A stretch of 64,000 nucleotides of DNA from Bradyrhizobium algeriense (GTDB lineage Bacteria > Pseudomonadota > Alphaproteobacteria > Rhizobiales > Xanthobacteraceae): contig NZ_PYCN01000023.1 of NCBI RefSeq assembly GCF_003062295.1, positions 1-64,000 of the forward strand, written 5' to 3'. Below are positions 54,487-63,839 of this stretch, one piece after another. The position numbers were made by a program, and so were the translations under genes. Position 1 is the stretch's first letter. Every line of letters starts with the position of its first letter. The notes under the pieces are model-generated. The model had not been told where the DNA came from. It saw nothing but the letters and a program-made list of their open reading frames with translations, and did no database searches.

Positions 54487-57400
54487 ATGCCCAACAAGAT
54501 GTTGATCGACGCCACCCACCCGGAAGAGACCCGGGTCGTTGTGGTCCGCGGCAACCGCGTCGAAGAGTTTGATTTCGAGACCGCCCAGCGCAAGCAACTG
54601 CGCGGCAATATCTACCTCGCCAAGGTCACGCGCGTAGAACCGTCGCTGCAGGCGGCGTTCATCGAATATGGCGGCAACCGCCACGGCTTCCTCGCCTTCA
54701 GCGAAATCCATCCGGACTACTACCAGATCCCGGTCGCCGATCGTCAGGCGCTGATCGAGGCCGACGAGCGCGCCCATCGCGAGGCCGAGGAAGAGAGCGA
54801 GAACCGCTCCTCTAGCCGCCACCGTGGCCGCTCGCGCCACCGCAATGCGCGCCGACGCGGCCATGGCGACCGTGTCCAGAGCGGCGTCGTCGAGAACGCC
54901 GGCCAGGATCCCTCGCAGGCGGCCCAGCCCTATGAAGGCGAGGCGCATCAGCACGAAGGCGCGTATGCCGGCGAAGTGCATCCGCACGACGCTGAACATC
55001 ACGATGAGCATCATGAGGACACGGCGCATCACGACCATGATGCGCATGAGACGCATGGTCACGATCAAGACCATTCGCACGATCACGATCCTCAGCACGA
55101 CCACGAACGTCACCACGATCACGATGCGCAAGGTCCTGACACTCGGACAGATGCCGCAAGCGAAGCACCGGTCGCGGAATTGGAATCCGGCGTGCCCGCC
55201 GTGGCGCCGGTCGAGGCGGCCGCCCCTGAGGCGACGGCCGAACCCGCTCACGACGAACACGCGCATGATGAGCATCATGACGAGGAACGGGCGCGCGAAA
55301 ACGCGGCCCATGCCGACGACGCGCCGCATATCGAGCACGCCGGTGAAGGCTACGCCGTTGCTTCTCCCGACGAACTCGCCCCGGCCTCCGAACGCGACGA
55401 CGGCCATGACGATGAGGACGACGCCGAGGACGCCGAAGAGGAAGTCGTCGAATCCGTCGGTGGCGACGACGTGCTGGAGGAAGTTCCGGAACGCCCGTTC
55501 CGCCCGCGCCGCCAGTACAAGATCCAGGAAGTCATCAAGCGCCGCCAGGTGATGCTGGTTCAGGTCGTCAAGGAAGAGCGCGGCAACAAGGGCGCCGCGC
55601 TGACGACCTACCTGTCGCTGGCCGGCCGCTATGCCGTGCTGATGCCCAACACCGCCCGCGGCGGCGGCATCAGCCGCAAGATCACCTCGGCCCAGGACCG
55701 TTCGCGGCTGAAGGAAGTGGTGCAGGACCTCGACGTGCCCGAGGGCATGGGGATCATCCTGCGCACTGCCGGCGCCTCGCGGACCAAGCCCGAGATCAAG
55801 CGCGACTTCGAATATCTGATCCGGATGTGGGAAACCGTGCGCGACATGACGCTGAAGTCGCAGGCCCCCACCCTCGTCTATGAAGAAGGCTCGCTGATCA
55901 AGCGCTCGCTGCGCGACCTCTACAACAAGGAAATCGACGAAATCCAGGTCGCGGGCGAATCCGGCTACCAGGAAGCGCGCGACTTCATGAAGATGCTGAT
56001 GCCCTCGAACGTGCGGGCAGTGCGGCAATATCGCGATGGCCAGCCGCTGTTCTCGCGGATGGGCGTCGAGAGCCAGTTAGATGCGATGTTCTCGCCGACC
56101 GTGCAGCTCCGTTCCGGCGGCTACATCGTCATCAACCAGACCGAAGCGCTGGTCTCGATCGACGTCAACTCCGGCCGCTCGACCCGCGAACACCACATCG
56201 AGGACACCGCGCTCAAGACCAATCTGGAGGCGGCCGAGGAAGTCGCGCGACAATTACGCCTGCGCGATCTCGCAGGCCTCATCGTCATCGACTTCATCGA
56301 CATGGACGAGAAGCGCAACAACCGCGCCGTCGAGCGCAAGCTGTCCGACTGCCTGCGGCAGGATCGCGCGCGCATCCAGGTCGGACGCATCTCGCATTTC
56401 GGCCTGCTGGAAATGTCGCGCCAGCGCATCCGCGCCAGCGTGCTGGAGAGTTCGACCGAGCCCTGCGCGGTTTGCGGCGGCAGCGGTCATGTGCGCTCGG
56501 TCTCGTCGGTCGCGCTGCAATTGCTGCGCGGCATCGAGGAAATCCTGATGAAAGGCGCGACCCACAATCTGGTGGTGCGCACCCGCACCGACGTCGCGCT
56601 CTATGTGCTCAATCACAAGCGCGGCCATCTGCGCGACCTCGAAAATGCCTTCAAGGTGTCGCTCGCGGTGAGCGCCGATCCAACCGTTGCCGGCCAGCAG
56701 TCGTACGTCATCGACCGCGGCGAGCAGGTGCATACGCTGGAAGCCGCCAAGGCGTTGCTGGCGGCGCAGGCCACCGCCTTCCCGCCGCAGGTCGAGGAAG
56801 CCTATGACGACGACGAGGCGTTCGACATCGAAGCCGAATCCGAGATCGAAACCGACGAGACCGAGGGGCTGACCGAGGATGCCGCCGAAGCCGCAGTGGG
56901 CGAAGGCGAAGGAGACGGTCACCGCCGCAAGCGGCGCCGGCGCCGACGCGGCCGTGGCGAGCCCCGTGAAGGCGGCGCCCCGCGCGAGGACAGTGACGCG
57001 GTGCGCGTCGCGGGCGAGGCCGTCGAAGGCGTGACCGCCGAGGACGGCGAAGCCGACGAGGACGAAGGTGATGAACAGCCCGGCATGGCCCGCGGCGATC
57101 AGCCTGCCGGTGGCGAGCGGCGCCCGCGCCGTCGCGGCCGTCGCGGCGGACGCCGCCGGCGTGGTGCCGAGCTGGAAGATGGCTTGGCCGGATCGATCGC
57201 GGACGAACTCGCGCCGACCTCGGCTCCCGAAGTGACCAGCGCGGTTGCCGATTTCGACGGCGGCGCGTCCGAGCCCGCGCCATCGCTGGCGCAGGCTGAC
57301 TTTCAGCCCGAACCAGTCTCGCAGCCGGCGGAGATGCAGCCCGCGGCCTACGCCCAGCCCGAGCCGGTCGAGAGCGCACCTGCACCATCAGCTGAAGAAA

Positions 57401-57636
57401 CCACGCAAGAGGCCGAGCGGGCCGCGGCGCGGCGGCGTTCGACGGTGCGCGAGAAAGTCAGCTTCGTGAGCAGCGCTCCGGTCGAACCGGCGCCCTCCTC
57501 CGTCAGCCAGAGCGCGCCGGAGCCGTTCGAGTCTCCCGCGCCTGCTCCGACCACCGAGCCGGCGCCGGCCACATCGGACGAGGGCGCGCCACGCAAGGCG
57601 GGCTGGTGGTCACGGCGCTTCGGCAGCGGCGAGTAA
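54487..57636 (+). CDS. rne: Ribonuclease E with a large His/Asp-rich insertion in the S1 region
   Basis: 1049 aa from the ATG at 54487 (MPNKMLIDATHPEETRVVVV). The S1 domain begins at GNIYLAKVTRVEPSLQAAFI but is interrupted from about residue 95 to 340 by a disordered insertion. This has Arg-rich (107-130), His/Asp-rich (154-213: for example DHDAHETHGHDQDHSHDHD) and acidic parts, and the domain then resumes at QYKIQEVIKRRQVMLVQV. The DNase I-like site has Asp559 in SIDVNSGR and Asp602 in LIVIDFIDMD. The zinc-link cysteines are C660 and C663 in EPCAVCGG. The C-terminal 300 residues are Arg/Glu/Pro-rich and should bind RNA and degradosome partners. It starts mRNA decay and processes rRNA. Confidence 0.95.
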   Translation: MPNKMLIDATHPEETRVVVVRGNRVEEFDFETAQRKQLRGNIYLAKVTRVEPSLQAAFIEYGGNRHGFLAFSEIHPDYYQIPVADRQALIEADERAHREAEEESENRSSSRHRGRSRHRNARRRGHGDRVQSGVVENAGQDPSQAAQPYEGEAHQHEGAYAGEVHPHDAEHHDEHHEDTAHHDHDAHETHGHDQDHSHDHDPQHDHERHHDHDAQGPDTRTDAASEAPVAELESGVPAVAPVEAAAPEATAEPAHDEHAHDEHHDEERARENAAHADDAPHIEHAGEGYAVASPDELAPASERDDGHDDEDDAEDAEEEVVESVGGDDVLEEVPERPFRPRRQYKIQEVIKRRQVMLVQVVKEERGNKGAALTTYLSLAGRYAVLMPNTARGGGISRKITSAQDRSRLKEVVQDLDVPEGMGIILRTAGASRTKPEIKRDFEYLIRMWETVRDMTLKSQAPTLVYEEGSLIKRSLRDLYNKEIDEIQVAGESGYQEARDFMKMLMPSNVRAVRQYRDGQPLFSRMGVESQLDAMFSPTVQLRSGGYIVINQTEALVSIDVNSGRSTREHHIEDTALKTNLEAAEEVARQLRLRDLAGLIVIDFIDMDEKRNNRAVERKLSDCLRQDRARIQVGRISHFGLLEMSRQRIRASVLESSTEPCAVCGGSGHVRSVSSVALQLLRGIEEILMKGATHNLVVRTRTDVALYVLNHKRGHLRDLENAFKVSLAVSADPTVAGQQSYVIDRGEQVHTLEAAKALLAAQATAFPPQVEEAYDDDEAFDIEAESEIETDETEGLTEDAAEAAVGEGEGDGHRRKRRRRRRGRGEPREGGAPREDSDAVRVAGEAVEGVTAEDGEADEDEGDEQPGMARGDQPAGGERRPRRRGRRGGRRRRGAELEDGLAGSIADELAPTSAPEVTSAVADFDGGASEPAPSLAQADFQPEPVSQPAEMQPAAYAQPEPVESAPAPSAEETTQEAERAAARRRSTVREKVSFVSSAPVEPAPSSVSQSAPEPFESPAPAPTTEPAPATSDEGAPRKAGWWSRRFGSGE

Positions 57637-57653
57637 GGCTCAAACCAAAAAAG

Positions 57654-57685
57654 AAAACCGCCCGGCCAAAACCGGGCGGTTTTTA
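57654..57685 (+). terminator. Strong intrinsic terminator after rne
   Basis: AAAACCGCCCGG (57654-57665) pairs perfectly with CCGGGCGGTTTT (57672-57683) around CCAAAA and is followed by more T. The stem is 12 bp and GC-rich. It lies 18 bases after the rne stop. Confidence 0.92.
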
Positions 57686-57703
57686 TTTGCATCGAGCTGA
57701 TCG

Positions 57704-57799
57704 CTAGAGCGCCGTTCCGATGGATTCGGAACGCCGCTCTAGATTTTGATTTGACGCGTTTTCTTGACGCGAACCGGTCCCCACGTCGCTGGAAACGTC
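57704..57799. repeat. Dispersed repeat with terminal palindrome, copy 2 (inverted)
   Basis: A near-perfect palindrome CTAGAGCGCCGTTCCGA...TCGGAACGCCGCTCTAG (57704-57742) is followed by TTTGATTTGACGCGTTTTCT and TGACGCGAACCGGT. This is the reverse complement of the frame seen at 40211-40294. It ends where the dctA stop codon begins and may end the dctA transcript. Confidence 0.75.
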
Positions 57800-59128
57800 C
57801 TATCCCGTCGTGAGCGCCGTCTCCACGTCGGACGGATCAACCTGCTTGTTCAGATTGGCGTGCAGCTTGTCCTTGTCGAGCTCGCCCTCCCACCACGACA
57901 CCACCACGCAGGCCACGCCGTTGCCGCACAGATTGGTCAGTGCACGGCACTCGCTCATGAACTTGTCGATGCCGAGCAGGATGGCCATGCCTGGCACCAG
58001 CCGCGGATCGACCACGGCCAGCGTCGCCGCCAGCGTGATGAAGCCGGCACCGGTGATGCCGGTGGCGCCCTTCGAGGTCAGCATCGCGACCAGGAGGATG
58101 GTCAGTTGCTGGCCGAACGTCAGATCGAAGCCAAGCGCCTGCGCGATGAACAGGGTCGCCAGCGTCATGTAGATGTTGGTGCCGTCGAGGTTGAACGAGT
58201 AGCCGGTCGGCACCACGAGGCCCACGACCGACTTGGAGCAGCCGAGCCGTTCGAGCTTTTCCATCAAGGACGGCAGCGCGCTTTCCGAGGACGACGTGCC
58301 GAGCACGATGAGGAGCTCGTCCTTGATGTAGGCCAGGAACTTGAAGATCGAAAAACCGACGATCCGCGCGACGATGCCGAGCACCACGAACACGAACAGC
58401 GCGGCAGTGACATAGAAGGTCGCGATCAGCCCGATCAGGTTCAGGATCGCGCCGGTCCCGAACTTGCCGATCGTGAACGCCATTGCGCCGAACGCGCCGA
58501 TCGGGGCGGCCTTCATCACGATGGCGATGACGCCGAACACCGCGTGCGCCGCATCGTCGATAAAGGCGCGGATCGTGTGGCCGCGCTCGCCGAGGCCCAT
58601 CAACGCAAACCCGAACAGGATCGAGAACAGCAGCACCTGGAGGATTTCGCCCTGCGCGAAGGCGCCGACGACCGTATCGGGAATGATGTGCAGGAAGAAA
58701 TCGACGCTCTTTTGCGCCTCGGCCTGCTTGGCAAAGCCGGCGACGGCTTGCGCATTCGCCATGCCGCCGCCGAAACCCGCGCCCGGCTTGACCAGATTGC
58801 CGACGAGCAGACCGATCACCAGCGCAAAGGTCGAGATGACCTCGAAATAGACCAGCGCCTTGACGCCGATCCGGCCAACCTTCTTGGCATCTTGTATATG
58901 CGCTATGCCGGATACCACGGTGCAGAAGATGATCGGCGCGATCACCATCTTGATCAGCTTGATGAAGCCGTCGCCGAGCGCCTTGATCCAGTCGTTGGTC
59001 GCCAGCGCGGGCCACAGCCAGCCGAACAGCGCGCCGAGCACGATCGCTATCAAGACTTGAACGTAAAGAACGCGGTACCAGGGCTTTGCCGCACTTGCCG
59101 GCGCTTCGGTCGCAATTGTTGCCGCCAT
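57800..59128 (-). CDS. dctA: C4-dicarboxylate:cation symporter DctA
   Basis: 442 aa with eight or so membrane segments of the DAACS family. Key motifs are the Ser-rich hairpin LGTSSSESALPSLMEKLERL, the helix GYSFNLDGTNIYMTLATLFI and the final HP2 region TSKGATGITGAGFITLAATL. MVIAPIIFCTVVSGIAH lies near the start. It imports succinate, fumarate and malate, the main carbon source for rhizobia inside nodules. DctB/DctD regulators are not in the window. It has the family's typical length and an intact C-terminus. Confidence 0.95.
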   Translation of the reverse strand: MAATIATEAPASAAKPWYRVLYVQVLIAIVLGALFGWLWPALATNDWIKALGDGFIKLIKMVIAPIIFCTVVSGIAHIQDAKKVGRIGVKALVYFEVISTFALVIGLLVGNLVKPGAGFGGGMANAQAVAGFAKQAEAQKSVDFFLHIIPDTVVGAFAQGEILQVLLFSILFGFALMGLGERGHTIRAFIDDAAHAVFGVIAIVMKAAPIGAFGAMAFTIGKFGTGAILNLIGLIATFYVTAALFVFVVLGIVARIVGFSIFKFLAYIKDELLIVLGTSSSESALPSLMEKLERLGCSKSVVGLVVPTGYSFNLDGTNIYMTLATLFIAQALGFDLTFGQQLTILLVAMLTSKGATGITGAGFITLAATLAVVDPRLVPGMAILLGIDKFMSECRALTNLCGNGVACVVVSWWEGELDKDKLHANLNKQVDPSDVETALTTG

Positions 59129-59241
59129 GACGCTTACTCCTCCCTCAGCGGTCGCGGACTGGTCGCACCTGCGCCAATCCGTCGCACACAGCCAAAATCC
59201 TTTGGGCGAGCGGAGTCAATGGTGTTGGCAGACGCGACTGC

Positions 59242-59859
59242 TTAGCCGCGCGGGTCGAAAATCCTCCGGATCGCCGGCACGAGGGCAGCGCCGAGCGCAT
59301 TCTTGATCAAGGACGCCGCGATGAATGGCGCAATGCCGACCAGCCACGCCTTTTCAACGCCGAGCTTCATGCCGAACGCAAGCCAACCAAATCCGGCGGC
59401 GAGAATGAGAATGTGTCCCAGCGCCATCGCAACGAACAGCCGGAGCACTGATCGGTCCCAGCCGCGCTCGCTCAGCCATCCCGTCACGAAGGCCGCCGCC
59501 ACGAAGCCGAAGAGATATCCGGCCGTCGGACCGATCAACGGTGCAAGGCCGCCGACCGGGCCTGCGAATACCGGAAATCCAATAGCCCCCTCGGCCAGAT
59601 AGGCCATGAGCGTAACGCTGCCGAGCCGCCAGCCATAGGCCGCGCCGATCACCAGCACAACCAGCGTCTGCAACGTCATCGGCACATAGGGCAACGGCAG
59701 ATTGACCTTGGCCGACAAGGTCAGCAGCGCCGTCCCCAGCGCGACCAGGATCACGCTGCGCAACAGACCCGACGATCCATCGGCACGATGCGGCCACAGC
59801 AGGGCGGCAAGCGGGAAATGCGATGGCGCGGCGGTTTCAGGCATGGTTCTGGCGGACAC
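59242..59859 (-). CDS. bioY: BioY biotin transporter
   Basis: 205 aa from the GTG at 59859, which has GGGGAG eight bases upstream; an ATG at 59844 is the alternative. Six hydrophobic segments are present, with the BioY signature VNLPLPYVPMTLQTLVVLVI, the AYLAEGAIGFPVFAGPVGG loop that binds biotin and GPTAGYLFGFVAAAFVTGW. It is the substrate-specific (S) component of an ECF-type biotin importer. No BioM/BioN or EcfA/T genes are beside it, so it may work alone or with distant partners. It follows the aminotransferase gene by 59 bases on the same strand. Confidence 0.92.
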   Translation of the reverse strand: MSARTMPETAAPSHFPLAALLWPHRADGSSGLLRSVILVALGTALLTLSAKVNLPLPYVPMTLQTLVVLVIGAAYGWRLGSVTLMAYLAEGAIGFPVFAGPVGGLAPLIGPTAGYLFGFVAAAFVTGWLSERGWDRSVLRLFVAMALGHILILAAGFGWLAFGMKLGVEKAWLVGIAPFIAASLIKNALGAALVPAIRRIFDPRG

Positions 59860-59918
59860 GGATGGCTCCCCGATTGATTTTAGGTACGTATGATTTGGAT
59901 GATGGTGACCGGTCGGTG

Positions 59919-61106
59919 CTAACCGAGCCACTGCGCGATGCGCGTCACCGCTTCACGCATCTCGTCGGCCGAGCGCGCGTAGGAGAAGCGAATGAAGCTG
60001 CGGCCGTGGATCGGATCGAAGTCGACGCCCGGCGTCGCCGCCACATGCGCCTTCTCCAGCATGCGGCCGGCAAATTCGAAACTGTCGGAGGTGAAATCCG
60101 ATACATCAGCGTAGAGGTAGAACGCGCCATCGGCAGGCAGGAACCTGGTGAGGCCGGCCTTCGGCAGTCCCTCGATCAGGATGCGGCGGTTTTCCTGATA
60201 GCCGCGCTTGATCGCCTCCATCTCCGCAGCGCCTTCGAATGCCGCTTCGGCCGCGATCTGCGACAGCGTCGGCACCGAGATCGACAGGTTCTGCTGCAGC
60301 CGTTCGATCGGCCGCACCAGAGGCTCCGGCACCACCATCCAGCCGACCCGCCAGCCGGTCATGCAGAAATATTTCGAGAACGAATTGATCACGAGCGCAT
60401 CCGGCGAAAGCTCCGCCGCCGTCACCGCCGGAAACGCATAGTCGAGGCCATGATAGATCTCGTCGGAGATGAAGCGGATGCCGGCGCCTTCCGCCGCATG
60501 GATCAGGCCGGTGAGCGCCTCGCGCGATATCATCGTTCCCGTCGGATTGGCGGGGCTGCCGACCAGCACGCCCTTCAACGGCGCCTTGCGATGCGCGGCC
60601 AGCAAGGCCTCGCCCGTCAACGCATGACGCGTCGCGCTCGATGTCTCGATCAGCACCGGCTCGCAGCCGAGCGCCGTCAGGATGTGCCGGTACGGCGGAT
60701 AGCCCGGCACCGTGACCGCCACGCGATCACCCGGCTCGAACATCGACAGGAACGCCAGAATGAAACCGCCGGACGAGCCGGTCGTGATCACAATGCGTTC
60801 GGGATCGACCGCGCAGCCGTAAGTATCGCGGTAGTGTTTTGCGATCCGCGTGCGCAGCGTGGGAATGCCGAGCGCGGAGGTGTAATCGATCCGCGCCGCA
60901 TCGAGCGCGGCATGCGCGGACGCAATCGCGACCTTGGGGGCTGACGCCGCCGGCTGTCCCACTTCCATGTGAATAACGTGGCCGCCGGTCGCCTCGATGC
61001 GGGCCGCGGCCGCCATCACGTCCATCACCATGAAGGGCGGAACATCGCTCCGCGCCGACGGAGTCAACAGGGTTTTCACGCGGTCTCTAAGTGTCGATTC
61101 CAGCAT
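59919..61106 (-). CDS. Pyridoxal-phosphate aminotransferase, class I/II
   Basis: 395 aa. The PLP lysine is in INSFSKYFCMTGWRVGWMVV, with the N of GSPANPTGTMI, D and Y in FISDEIYHGLDY and the C-terminal Arg in SFIRFSYARSADEM. MEVGQPAASAPKVAI opens the fold. It belongs to the broad aspartate/alanine aminotransferase fold-type I group; the exact amino donor cannot be told. It precedes bioY in the same direction. Fold type I enzymes also include a biotin-pathway aminotransferase (BioA, class III), but the motifs here are those of class I/II, so the link to biotin is probably coincidental. Confidence 0.9.
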   Translation of the reverse strand: MLESTLRDRVKTLLTPSARSDVPPFMVMDVMAAAARIEATGGHVIHMEVGQPAASAPKVAIASAHAALDAARIDYTSALGIPTLRTRIAKHYRDTYGCAVDPERIVITTGSSGGFILAFLSMFEPGDRVAVTVPGYPPYRHILTALGCEPVLIETSSATRHALTGEALLAAHRKAPLKGVLVGSPANPTGTMISREALTGLIHAAEGAGIRFISDEIYHGLDYAFPAVTAAELSPDALVINSFSKYFCMTGWRVGWMVVPEPLVRPIERLQQNLSISVPTLSQIAAEAAFEGAAEMEAIKRGYQENRRILIEGLPKAGLTRFLPADGAFYLYADVSDFTSDSFEFAGRMLEKAHVAATPGVDFDPIHGRSFIRFSYARSADEMREAVTRIAQWLG

Positions 61107-61193
61107 CGATATCTGCTATTTGCACGGGCGGCTCCGAATTCGGGTTCCCGAACCGGTTACCGCCCCAGACTGGCCGTATTCGGTGGCTTGTTA

Positions 61194-61286
61194 TAGCGTT
61201 TTGACGCGAAGTGATACCGGTTCACATCAACAAACACGTTGAAACAACAGACTGGGACCTGTTTCTGATCTAATCAGAACCGAACT
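61194..61286. repeat. Dispersed repeat with terminal palindrome, copy 3 (degenerate)
   Basis: Starts AGCGTTTTGACGCGAAGTGA, continues TACCGGTTCACATCAACAAA and ends in GTTTCTGATC-TAATCAGAAC, a palindrome of the type seen at 40261-40287. More diverged than the other copies. It occupies most of the 225-base spacer between the aminotransferase and protease genes. Confidence 0.65.
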
Positions 61287-61331
61287 GCCCTCGGACCACA
61301 ACCGGGCCTCGCAAATCGCCAAAGATCGCTC

Positions 61332-62738
61332 ATGCTGCTCCGCATCGCCTTACGCAAGAAGCCACTGAAACTGACCGCGCTGATGACGGCCGCAGCGCTC
61401 GCCGCCGCACCAATGGCGGCTGTGGCGCAGGAGAACAAGGGTCCGCCGGTGCTCCGTGACACCGAGACGGAGCAGCTGCTGCGCGAATACACGCGGCCGA
61501 TCCTGCGCGCCTCCGGCCTGGAAAAACAAAACATCCAGATGGTGATCATCAACCAGGGCGTCTTCAACGCCTTCGTTGCCGACGGCCGCCGCATCTTCGT
61601 GAACTATGGCGCGATCATGCAGTCGGAGACGCCGAACCAGATCATCGGCGTGATGGCGCACGAAACCGGCCACCTCGCCGGCGGCCATCTCGCCAAGATG
61701 CGCGAGCAGATGGCGCAGGCCCAGACCCAGATGATCATCGCCATGCTGCTCGGCGCCGGCGCGATGGTGGCGGGCGCGCAAGGCGGCGGCGGCAACAGTG
61801 GCCTGGCGAATGCCGGCGCGGCAATGTTCTCCGCGCCGGGAGAAATGATCCGCCGCAACCTGCTGTCCTACGTGCGTCAGCAGGAGGAAAACGCCGACAA
61901 GGCCGGCGTGAAGTTTCTGGCCGCCACCGGCCAGTCCGCCCGGGGCATGTACGAGACCTTCAAGCGCTTCACCGACGAAAGCCTGTTCGCGGCACGCGGC
62001 TCGGACCCCTACGTTCAGTCGCATCCGATGCCGGCCCAGCGCGTCGCCGCGCTGGAAGAACTGGCAAGGTCGAGCCCTTATTGGGACAAGAAGGACGACC
62101 CTGCCCTGCAGCTGCGCCACGACATGGTGCGCGCCAAGATCTCGGCCTTCATGGAGCGGCAGGAGACCGTGTACCGGCGCTATCCGCTGTCCAACAACAG
62201 CCTGCCCTCCCGCTATGCCCACGCTATCTCGACCTATCTGCACGGCGACCTGCGCAGCGCGCTCACCCAGATTGATGCCCTGATCCAGCAGCAGCCCAAC
62301 AATCCCTATTTCCACGAAGTGCGTGGCCAGGCATTGCTGGAGGGCGGCAAGCCGCAGGAGGCGATCGCGCCGCTGCGCAGGGCGGTCGCGCTCTCCAACA
62401 ACTCCCCGCTCATCGAGATGCTGCTTGGGCAGGCCCTCGTCGCAACCGGCAACAATGCCTACACCGACGAGGCGATCGCCATCCTGCGCGCGGCGGTGGC
62501 ACGCGAGAGTGAAGCGCCGATCGGCTACATGCAGCTCGCGATGGCCTATGGCCGCAAGGGCGACTACGCGCAGGCCGATCTGGCGTCGGCCCAGGCCGCC
62601 TACCTCCGCGGCGACAACAAGACGGCGCGCGATCTTGCATCGCGCGCGAAAACGCGCTTCGCGATCGGGACGCCGGGATGGGTCAAGGCTGACGACATTG
62701 TGAGCGCCAAGCCGCTGCCGGGCCAGAAGAGCAACTAG
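61332..62738 (+). CDS. M48-family metalloprotease with TPR repeats (BepA-like)
   Basis: 468 aa. A basic start and hydrophobic core (KLTALMTAAALAAAPMAAVA) form a signal peptide. The zinc motif HETGH (H110, E111, H114 in GVMAHETGHLAGGHLAKM) and third ligand Glu in RQQEENADKAGVKFL are intact. The C-terminal half (about 275-460) has tetratricopeptide helices (PYFHEVRGQALLEGGKPQEA, MQLAMAYGRKGDYAQADLAS). BepA-type proteins help assemble or degrade outer membrane proteins such as LptD. It lies upstream of the DsbA-like gene on the same strand, 126 bases apart. Confidence 0.92.
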   Translation: MLLRIALRKKPLKLTALMTAAALAAAPMAAVAQENKGPPVLRDTETEQLLREYTRPILRASGLEKQNIQMVIINQGVFNAFVADGRRIFVNYGAIMQSETPNQIIGVMAHETGHLAGGHLAKMREQMAQAQTQMIIAMLLGAGAMVAGAQGGGGNSGLANAGAAMFSAPGEMIRRNLLSYVRQQEENADKAGVKFLAATGQSARGMYETFKRFTDESLFAARGSDPYVQSHPMPAQRVAALEELARSSPYWDKKDDPALQLRHDMVRAKISAFMERQETVYRRYPLSNNSLPSRYAHAISTYLHGDLRSALTQIDALIQQQPNNPYFHEVRGQALLEGGKPQEAIAPLRRAVALSNNSPLIEMLLGQALVATGNNAYTDEAIAILRAAVARESEAPIGYMQLAMAYGRKGDYAQADLASAQAAYLRGDNKTARDLASRAKTRFAIGTPGWVKADDIVSAKPLPGQKSN

Positions 62739-62864
62739 AATTAAGCCGCGTTCGGCTATAATCGGACTTGATCACCGAGGACTTGGTCACCCGCGACCAG
62801 GACATTCTCCAGGAGCCGGCCTTCAGCAGAATTGCCCGGGAACCCGCCGCATAAGGATTTACCG

Positions 62865-63632
62865 ATGCCCTCGTTCCGTCTTCTCATCCCCGCATTGTTC
62901 GCTCTCGCGCTCTGCGGCGCGCCGATGTCCGCTTCCGCGCAGAGCTTCAGCGACACCCAGCGCGGCGACATCGAGACCATCATCCGGAATTACCTGATCG
63001 CGCATCCCGAAGTGCTCGAAGAGGCGATGACCGAACTCAGCAAGCGTCAGGCCGCGGCGGAATCCGCCAAGCACGAAGCCGGCGTGGCCAAGAACGCGGA
63101 CGCGATCTTCAACTCGCCGCGCAACGTCACGATCGGCAACAAGGACGGCGACGTCACCTTCGTCGAATTCTTCGATTACAATTGCGGCTACTGCAAGCGC
63201 GCGATGCTGGACATGATGGAGCTGATGAAGAGCGACCCGAAGCTGAAGGTCGTGCTCAAGGAATTTCCGGTGCTGAGCGCGGGCTCGGTCGAAGCCGCCC
63301 AGGTCGGCGTCGCGGTGCGCATGCAGGATCCGACCGGCAAGAAATATCTCGACTTCCACCAGAAGCTGCTCACCGGCCGCGGCGCCGCCGACAAGGCGCG
63401 CGCGATGGCCGTTGCCAAGGAAGCCGGCGTCGACATGGCGAAGCTGGAAAAGGACCTTTCGAGCGCCGAAGTGCGCAACACGCTCGAGGAAAATTTCAAG
63501 CTCGCCGAAGCGATGGGCATGAACGGCACGCCGAGCTACGTGATCGGCAAGCAGGTCGTGATCGGCGCGGTCGGCGTCGAAAGCCTGCGGGAAAAGATCA
63601 GCAACGCACGCTGCGGCAAGGCGACGTGCTGA
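62865..63632 (+). CDS. Periplasmic DsbA-family thiol oxidoreductase
   Basis: 255 aa from the ATG at 62865, giving the signal peptide MPSFRLLIPALFALALCGAP then MSASAQ. A helical N-terminal part (residues 28-80) precedes the thioredoxin fold; it holds CGYC (C107/C110) in VEFFDYNCGYCKRAMLDM and the cis-Pro in NGTPSYVIGKQV. The CGYC centre and the added N-terminal segment resemble the Com1/ScsC/DsbG-like group, which forms or isomerises disulfides. No DsbB or DsbD gene is adjacent. It is close to the BepA-like protease, which acts on disulfide-bonded outer-membrane proteins. Confidence 0.92.
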   Translation: MPSFRLLIPALFALALCGAPMSASAQSFSDTQRGDIETIIRNYLIAHPEVLEEAMTELSKRQAAAESAKHEAGVAKNADAIFNSPRNVTIGNKDGDVTFVEFFDYNCGYCKRAMLDMMELMKSDPKLKVVLKEFPVLSAGSVEAAQVGVAVRMQDPTGKKYLDFHQKLLTGRGAADKARAMAVAKEAGVDMAKLEKDLSSAEVRNTLEENFKLAEAMGMNGTPSYVIGKQVVIGAVGVESLREKISNARCGKATC

Positions 63633-63674
63633 GGCGACGCTTCGCAAATTTGCAATGAGTAACAAATTGCAATG

Positions 63675-63704
63675 AAAGGCCGGCTCAACAGCCGGCCTTT
63701 TTGT
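63675..63704 (+). terminator. Intrinsic terminator after the DsbA-like gene
   Basis: AAAGGCCGGCT (63675-63685) pairs with AGCCGGCCTTT (63690-63700) around CAAC and is followed by TTG/TTT. Perfect 11-bp stem. Confidence 0.92.
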
Positions 63705-63839
63705 TTGCGGCATTCTCGTGCGCATCAGTTCATCTCGCATTCACAAAACTAAGCCGTCGGAACCGATCAAATAGCAGGAACATCAGGCAATTCCTTTCGT
63801 TGATGGCGCGGGCAATGCAGAAACGTGAGGAGACATTCG

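Noticed and set aside
54481..56028. 515-codon frame opposite rne, hydrophobic in the middle
   Set aside because: The hydrophobic part is the antisense reading of the His/Asp codons (CAC/GAC reversed gives GTG/GTC), not a membrane protein.
57764..59245. 493-codon frame opposite dctA
   Set aside because: Antisense shadow of DctA with His/Arg/Asp-rich composition and no known domain.
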